Origin: Aselliscus stoliczkanus
Lineage: Eukaryota > Chordata > Mammalia > Chiroptera > Hipposideridae
NCBI GenBank assembly: GCA_033961575.1
Contig: CM066736.1
Location: forward strand, 85,088,852-85,152,851
Length of the DNA: 64,000 bases
Direction of reading: 5' to 3'
Part shown: one piece after another, positions 59,119 through 64,000 of the stretch
Numbering within the stretch: position 1 is the stretch's first letter
Layout of the letters: every line of letters begins with the position of its first letter
Program-made: the position numbers and the translations under genes
The notes under the pieces: model-generated
Told to the model about the DNA's origin: nothing
What the model saw: only the letters and a program-made list of their open reading frames with translations
Databases searched by the model: none

Positions 59119-59216
59119 GGCCCTGTGAGACGGGGATCGTGGGTCTCACCATGCCTCGGTACTGCCTTTTGGGGACAGTGTTAACACTGCATCCCTGATG
59201 GAGTCGACAGGACTGC
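59119..59216 (+). pseudogene. Guanylate cyclase exon B (catalytic core), 1-bp deletion, catalytic Arg lost
   Basis: Acceptor GTTTGGGTTTCAG precedes the exon. It continues phase 1 as (G)-GPCETGIVGLTMPRYCL. One base is missing at about 59166-59170, where the family has Phe-Gly-Asp. After the shift it reads FGDSVNTASLMESTGL to the donor GTGAGG at 59217. In class III cyclases the Asn and Arg of NTASR stabilise the transition state; Asn is kept but Arg is Leu here (CTG at 59195-59197). The family's Val-Ala before Gly-Ile/Val-Val-Gly is Glu-Thr here. Confidence 0.94.
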
Positions 59217-60067
59217 GTGAGGATCCCCTATTTCTATTCTGCCTAGGGAAGGACTCTTTCTCAATGACCTCTGTAGCCTGGCTGTTTGCAACAGTGCTTA
59301 GCAACCAAATTACCACCTGGTGGCAGCGTACCCTAGTTGTCAGTAAAGCTACTGTAAGGAGAAAATGTATGTCGTTGCTGCTTTTAACTGTCCACAAGGT
59401 TTTTGTGATGATCTCATGAGAGAATTAGCAGAGAAAACAATGACTCAAGAGGCAGGAAACTTGGGCCTAGCATGACTGCAACTGGTTTGCTTAGTGTCCT
59501 TGAGCAAAATGATCTTCCCTTGGGTCTTGGTTTCTTCATTTTTACAATGAGGAGACCCCTTCAAATTTTTTTAAATGCCGTTTTTAGGTTCTTATTAGCA
59601 GCAGGAGCTGCTCTGTGGCTTGGTTAGATCAGCTGAAAAAGGTGGCATCTCTGTAGGACCTCTGCTCCTGGCTGCACAGCTTTTGAACTCCATAAGGTCG
59701 TTCAGTGCCCATCCTGTGTAGGCGGATGTGGTGGCCCTACTGGGGAGTCCTGCCTTTAAAAGAAAAAAAGAACTGCTTATCTGCACTAACTCAGCTTTCA
59801 TAGACTTCCCTACACGTGGAAATTATGTTCCTAGAGGTTCTGACTTCGTCTAGAGTCCCCCTGAACACTCAAACTCTGTAATGTGCTTTCCTTCGAGGCC
59901 TCTGTTTTAGTGGCCCACTACCTACTGAGAAGAGAACCAGGGAAAGTGTATCGCATGATTCAGAACTGTACATATTACGGGCTGGGGCTGTCACGGGCAC
60001 TTGTTTCGCCAAACACTTAGGTATGCTGCCACCAGGTGGTGACATGGATCACTACCTTTCTTCTCAG

Positions 60068-60160
60068 CCTACAGAATTCATGTCAGCAGAAACTGTCCAG
60101 ACACTGCTCAGCCTGGATGAAGGCTACACAATTCACATCAGAGGACAGACGGAGCTCATG
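60068..60160 (+). pseudogene. Guanylate cyclase exon C (end of catalytic domain), frameshifted
   Basis: Acceptor CTACCTTTCTTCTCAG. In the expected phase it reads PYRIHVSR, then shifts at 60091 (one extra or two missing bases) and continues TVQTLLSLDEGY and IRGQTELM to the donor GTGAGA at 60161. Read straight through, all 31 codons are open but the first ten residues are then nonsense. The last codon is ATG where the family has Lys (GQTELK). Confidence 0.94.
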
Positions 60161-60389
60161 GTGAGAGACTTTCTTTCCTGGAACTGGTGGGAAAAGTCCC
60201 CAAAGGTTTGGTTTCTGTGGGCAGCAGGATAGAATTTCATCTAACTGATGTGGCTGAAGGAAATGCCTGCCTGGAGTTGGGAGTGGAGCTGATCACCTTT
60301 GCATGTTGTCTCCACTCTCCAAATTCTAAGCAAACATTTCTTTCTGGAGCCACTCCCTCCTTGGCTTCTCATGAGAAGGGCCAGGGCAG
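60161..60389. other. Guanylate cyclase intron C-D, left part
   Basis: No repeat or further exon recognised. Confidence 0.5.
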
Positions 60390-60600
60390 AGAAGTTACTT
60401 TTATTGATGACCTATCTGGGGAGCATGCTGATGTACAACATGTATTAACATATTTATTACTCAGAGCAATAATTAAACAGGGATCAATGCCCCCATTTTA
60501 TCATTGAGGAAATTAAATTAGAAGGGCAAGTGACTTGTCCAAAGCCTCACAGCTTGTATCCCAGATCTGGTGGTTCCAAGGCCTATGCTTTCTCCATAAT
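60390..60600 (-). mobile_element. MIR fragment in guanylate cyclase intron
   Basis: ACATATTTATTACTCAGAGC, TTTTATCATTGAGGAAATTA and AAGTGACTTGTCCAAAGCCT are antisense MIR. Confidence 0.82.
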
Positions 60601-60604
60601 ACTG

Positions 60605-60800
60605 TTGGGCTCCTACGCATCCCTCAGAACCCTAACGTAGACATCACCTCTCACTGAAGCCTGCCTTGACCCAGGAATGCTTTTCTTCCTTTCCCTCAGC
60701 AGTAACTATCATGACTTCTCTGTGTACCCCAAAGACGAGCCTTTCACTGTTGTAGATGTGAAATTGGGTTATACTTGCCCGTGAGCACCTCAAAGGCAGA
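60605..60800 (+). mobile_element. L2 3' fragment in guanylate cyclase intron
   Basis: CTCACTGAAGCCTGCCTTGA and CCCGTGAGCACCTCAAAGGC fit the L2 terminus. Confidence 0.72.
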
Positions 60801-61009
60801 GATGGCTCTGAAACCTCTGCATTATTTTTTTTTAATGTTAATGTTTATTAAATGGTATAGTATGTCTATGAAAGATTTTTCTTCTCACCCCACATCCTCT
60901 TATTCCCCCAATTCCTCAGCTAGAATCAGGCCTGGTGAAGAGATGGAACACCCTAGGCATTTAAAGATCTAGGGCTGTGACTGGGCCTCAGAAATTGGGT
61001 GCTCCAAGG

Positions 61010-61130
61010 GACTCACTTCATTATGCTGTGGAGTGTCAGAGCAGGAAGGTGAGGCTCAGAGAGGGGCAGTGACATGTCCATGGTCACACAGCCTGTGAGG
61101 GCTGGCGATGCATAATTCTTTGCTCTGGAA
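61010..61130 (-). mobile_element. MIR fragment in guanylate cyclase intron
   Basis: AAGGTGAGGCTCAGAGAGGG and CATGGTCACACAGCCTGTGA. Confidence 0.75.
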
Positions 61131-61544
61131 GCTGAGGTTATGGAAGAGTGAGCTGGAATAAGTCAGGGAAGGCATGTCTTATTTGGGGGAGTGGGCACTG
61201 GGTGTCCTGAGGAACAAAGGCACTCTGATGACAGAAAAGGATGCAGCAAGGGAGTGGAGAAGGCAGCAGGCCAACCTCAGGCTTTTCAGGCTGGCCTGGG
61301 GGCTCCAAGGGGCAGTATCCATCCCTGTCCCAGGGTGAGATATGGAACCTCTAGGCCAGCCAGCCTCGACCCTACTGTTCCTCATGCCCCCTCCACTCCT
61401 AACCTCCAGACAGCTGTACCCCTATGCCAGGGGAGGCCACGAGGTCCTTCAATAGTTGGGAAGCATCACAGATCATAGAATCCTGGCATCTTGGCATTCC
61501 ATATCTGCTGCCCCTAGAATTCATGATTTATTATATATTTCTCT

Positions 61545-61700
61545 GACAGGTAAATATTAACTCATTTAATCCTCATAACATCTTTATAAGGCACACAGCG
61601 GCAAAGTAAGTTGGCCAAAGTCATATGGCTAGCAAGTGACAGAGCCAGGATTTGGATCCAGACAACCCACCTCCAGGTCCTAGGCTGCTTTCCACAGAGC
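61545..61700 (-). mobile_element. MIR fragment in guanylate cyclase intron
   Basis: ATTAACTCATTTAATCCTCA, GTCATATGGCTAGCAAGTGA and AGAGCCAGGATTTGGATCCA. Confidence 0.92.
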
Positions 61701-61770
61701 TGTTGGAATTGCATGCCTGTTTTGATCCCTGCTTCAGAATGTTGCTCAATCCCTTTCCCGTCTCTCCCAG

Positions 61771-61856
61771 GGGAAGGGCGTGGAGGAGACCTACTGACTG
61801 GTAGGGAAAGCAGGCTCCCTTAGACCCCTCCCCATACCTCTGGACATCCAACCTGG
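61771..61856 (+). pseudogene. Guanylate cyclase exon D (start of C-tail), nonsense codon
   Basis: Acceptor CCCGTCTCTCCCAG. Reads GKGVEETY then TGA (61795-61797) where the family has Trp (TGG), then LVGKAGSLRPLPIPLDIQPG to the donor GTGAGT at 61857. A single G-to-A change explains the stop. The final exon(s) encoding the rest of the C-tail were not recognised downstream. Confidence 0.94.
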
Positions 61857-61889
61857 GTGAGTAAGAGGAATTTCCCTAGAAGCTTGGAG

Positions 61890-62070
61890 TCTTTTGTTCG
61901 AAATTTGATATTTGTTTTTTCTCTGATTATAAAAGTCTTACCTGCCTCATGTGGAAAATGTGGAAAACACAGAATTCTTTAACGATTAAATAATCTCCAA
62001 CTTCCTGTTCCTGGGAGACATCCACTGTTAGCACTTTAGCACAGTTCCTGCTGGCCTGTTTCTGATGCAT
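61890..62070. mobile_element. Old LINE 3'-type fragment
   Basis: AATGTGGAAAACACAGAATT and CCTGTTCCTGGGAGACATCC recall old L1/HAL1 3' sequence. Weak. Confidence 0.45.
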
Positions 62071-63220
62071 GTGTCGTAGATGAGATCAGCTGCCTCGATA
62101 ACTTCCAATTCTGATCTGTGCTCTCAACTCCATGTCCCGAGTGCCTTCATAAACACACTTTGTAAACAGACTCACAGTGACAGCATCAGGAGTGCAACAT
62201 GTGGAGTGCACCGTGATTAGCTCAACCTTTCTCTTGTTGCTGAGCACGTAGCATCCTCCCATTTTGAGCTGCTTACAGGTAATGTGTTGATAAATAGTAT
62301 CAGCCATTTGTCGCCATTCAGACTATTCCTGCAGAGGCTGGAGGACAAGCGACACAGGTGTTGCCAATTGCTGAGAATTACAGAAGGTTCCAAGGCCCAG
62401 AGGGGCCCAGAGATCATTCCACCACCAGTGAGGAGGCTGAGCTTGGGGATGGGTAGAGCCTGCCCGGGGTCCCACAGCATAAACACATCAGAGCTCCCTG
62501 CCAGAGATTTTCCTTTATCAGAACTCCCCACTGGCTTTTCTCAGCTCTTCCAGGATGGGCCCTGCCCAAGCCTGCCTCCTCCCATCTCTCAAAGATGAGA
62601 ACTGTGTGGGACACACATGGGCTTCCTGGGAAATAACCAGAGCTAGAGCAGCCCAGGCTGTGTGTCCTTTAAGCGAATGGACTGATATGGACAGGGTGAC
62701 TGGCAGGGAGCCTGTAGCAGCAGCCATTTCCTTTTCACCCTGCTGCCAGGGTGCTCCAAGAACTCAAGACCCCAGGGAACCCAGGACAGAGCAGTGCCAA
62801 AGGGCAGGAACTGCCCCGGTTCATCTCCGAGTGCCCTTCCCCAACGTACAGCGAGGGAGGGGGATGGAACGTGGATGGGCACACACTGGCATACGGAGAA
62901 GCCTCCAGGGTACAGACCACACAGATGCACCCTTTCTATAAGGACACACCAGCCTCCTGAACAGAACCAGTTTATGTTCACAGAAAGGCTTCCACACAGC
63001 CCAGGGTCTTCAACTCTGCAGACAGTCTACGTGGATGGCTTGCTGGGCAGCAGTGTGGTGCAAGGATGGGGCCCGGGTCCAGGGCATGAACTGTACGAGT
63101 GACCTTGGGCCTCTCTGGGCCTTCCCATGTGCCACAGCAGCCTCGGCTCACCCACCCCCAGGAGATCAGCTGTGGCTCTTTGTACCTTTTCACCATCCGT
63201 CAAGGTCCTTAACTGCAGCC
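62071..63220. other. Intergenic sequence downstream of the guanylate cyclase remnant
   Basis: An antisense MIR-like patch at 62390-62480 (AAGGCCCAGAGGGGCCCAGA). Several overlapping frames at 62555-63102 have no domain wording. No convincing terminal cyclase exon. Confidence 0.45.
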
Positions 63221-64000
63221 CTCCTCTCTTGCCCCTCAAAGAGAAAGCTGTCCTCTGATCTCACCGTCCTCCACTCACTGCCCACCCCACTTCTCACCTC
63301 CACTTGGAGCCACACTTCTCAGAAGGCCTGTCTGCTGACTCTGACCTCACTTCCTTATCTCCCGCTCCCTGCTCAACCCCCGCAGTCTGACTTCCATCCC
63401 CACCCACCCAGGAGGCTCTGTGAAGGCCACCGGTGACCTCCACCTCCGCCCATCTCACTGGATCTGTGGGCAGTTTTCGTTCTCAGCCTGACTGCTCTGC
63501 TTGGCTGCATTTCCCCTTTGCCCGCCCGCTTCCTAGAAATAGGCTCTCGGCTGCCTCCTCAGCATCTGGCTATGCTCCCTCCTCCCCAACTCATCCTCCT
63601 CAGGCTCCTCCCCTTTCCCCAACACTTAAATTGCAGAGGGCTCCCCCCTGGGGCTCCCTGTCCTATCCAGATGCTGATGACACCCCTCTGTGGGCCTCAG
63701 ATCCCCATGGCCCTCTGAGCTCCAGGGCCATGCAGCTCACACTGCCCCATCACTGCTCCTTTCTGGAGCCCTCATGGCATGTCAGACCCCCTGGATCTCC
63801 CTGGCAGCCAGACCCTCCTCCAGACTTTTTTGTCGTGGATGGTCTCACCATCCTCACTCAAAAGTGAATCCTCAGCAACCCCGCACTCTGCCTCCATCAC
63901 ACCCCCAACCTGCTGGCTTCTCCACCTTCATGCCTTGCTTCTGACCGCTGCAGGGGCTCCTAGCCATTTCCCCTCATCCACTGGGCCCTCCATCCATCTC
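63221..64000 (+). mobile_element. L2 ORF2 (reverse-transcriptase part), degraded
   Basis: GTGAAGGCCACCGGTGACCT and, near 63668, GATGCTGATGACACCCCTCT (reading DADDTPL, from the RT active-site YADDTQ-type motif of LINEs) place this in L2 ORF2. The 144-codon frame at 63433-63867 is a remnant of it. Runs off the right edge. Confidence 0.8.

Larger units (their letters stand above)
57962..61856 (+). pseudogene. Receptor guanylate cyclase remnant, GC-D-like, four exons, unprocessed
   Basis: Membrane guanylate cyclases turn GTP into cGMP through a C-terminal catalytic domain. Four exons of that domain and the start of the C-tail lie in order at 57962-58132, 59119-59216, 60068-60160 and 61771-61856, with introns of 986, 851 and 1610 bp. 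Exon phases join correctly (phase 1, 1, 0), and every internal acceptor ends in AG after a pyrimidine tract and every donor is GT. Family hallmarks are visible: HAAEIS, GNFRMRH, GIVGLTMPRYC, NTAS, MESTGL, PYRIHVS, LSLDEGY, RGQTEL, GKGVEETY. Three frameshifts, one stop at a conserved tryptophan and an Arg-to-Leu change mean it cannot be a working cyclase. The C-terminal wording (LSLDEGY, RGQTEL, IQPG) best fits GC-D, the olfactory form (rodent Gucy2d, human pseudogene GUCY2EP); retinal GC-E/GC-F are the alternatives. Ectodomain, membrane, kinase-like and first cyclase exons were not found upstream. Confidence 0.93.

Noticed and set aside
60068..60160. Intact 31-codon exon in phase 0
   Set aside because: It is open end to end, but the phase inherited from exon B gives PYRIHVS first and then a shift, so the straight-through reading is not the ancestral one.
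62739..62830. Candidate terminal exon of the guanylate cyclase after GCTGCCAG
   Set aside because: Translation does not resemble a cyclase C-tail, and the phase match is not informative.
63433..63867. 144-codon + strand open frame
   Set aside because: L2 ORF2 remnant (DADDTPL motif), not a host gene.

Overview
This is nuclear DNA from a placental mammal, almost certainly a bat. It holds MIR, L2, L1, MaLR LTR and hAT repeats of placental type. It also holds a set of young tRNA-derived SINEs whose sense strand begins with a GGCCGGC-type head and whose long form ends in a CCCCAATAAAATCTTT tail. I associate that layout with chiropteran VES/Rhin-type SINEs; the short 'head-only' form points to the horseshoe-bat side (Rhinolophoidea). 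The species call is from memory of repeat structure, not from a search. There are no bacterial features, CRISPR arrays, tRNA or rRNA genes.

No intact protein-coding gene was found. Two gene-derived loci can be supported. (1) At 901-2078 lies a processed pseudogene of ribosomal protein L15, with an intact 12-bp target-site duplication, a premature stop, internal deletion and a SINE inserted in its 3' UTR. (2) At 57962-61856, on the + strand, lie four consecutive exons of a receptor guanylate cyclase, covering the second half of the catalytic domain to the start of the C-tail. They are separated by introns with canonical splice sites, but broken by three frameshifts, one nonsense codon and loss of a catalytic arginine. 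Wording of the C-terminal half best fits olfactory guanylate cyclase GC-D (rodent Gucy2d; a pseudogene, GUCY2EP, in humans). The ectodomain, transmembrane, kinase-homology and first cyclase exons, which should lie upstream, were not recognised anywhere in the 57 kb to the left.

Layout. 1-7015: SINEs, the RPL15 pseudogene, L2 fragments and a - strand L1 carrying two SINE insertions. 7016-25600: old intergenic DNA dense in MIR, with a MaLR LTR, a tandemly repeated L1 3' UTR, four microsatellites/SINEs and unassigned LTR-like sequence. 25600-39000: L1 fragments on both strands, L2, two solo LTRs, a long SINE and a MaLR LTR. 39000-52200: three SINEs in a cluster, MaLR LTR with likely internal sequence, old L1, a short SINE and a hAT MITE. 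52200-64000: MIR/L2-rich DNA containing the guanylate cyclase remnant, ending in L2 reverse-transcriptase-derived sequence.

I did not find an undescribed biological system. The item most worth following is the guanylate cyclase remnant: it looks like a unitary (non-processed) gene loss that can be dated and tested across bats.
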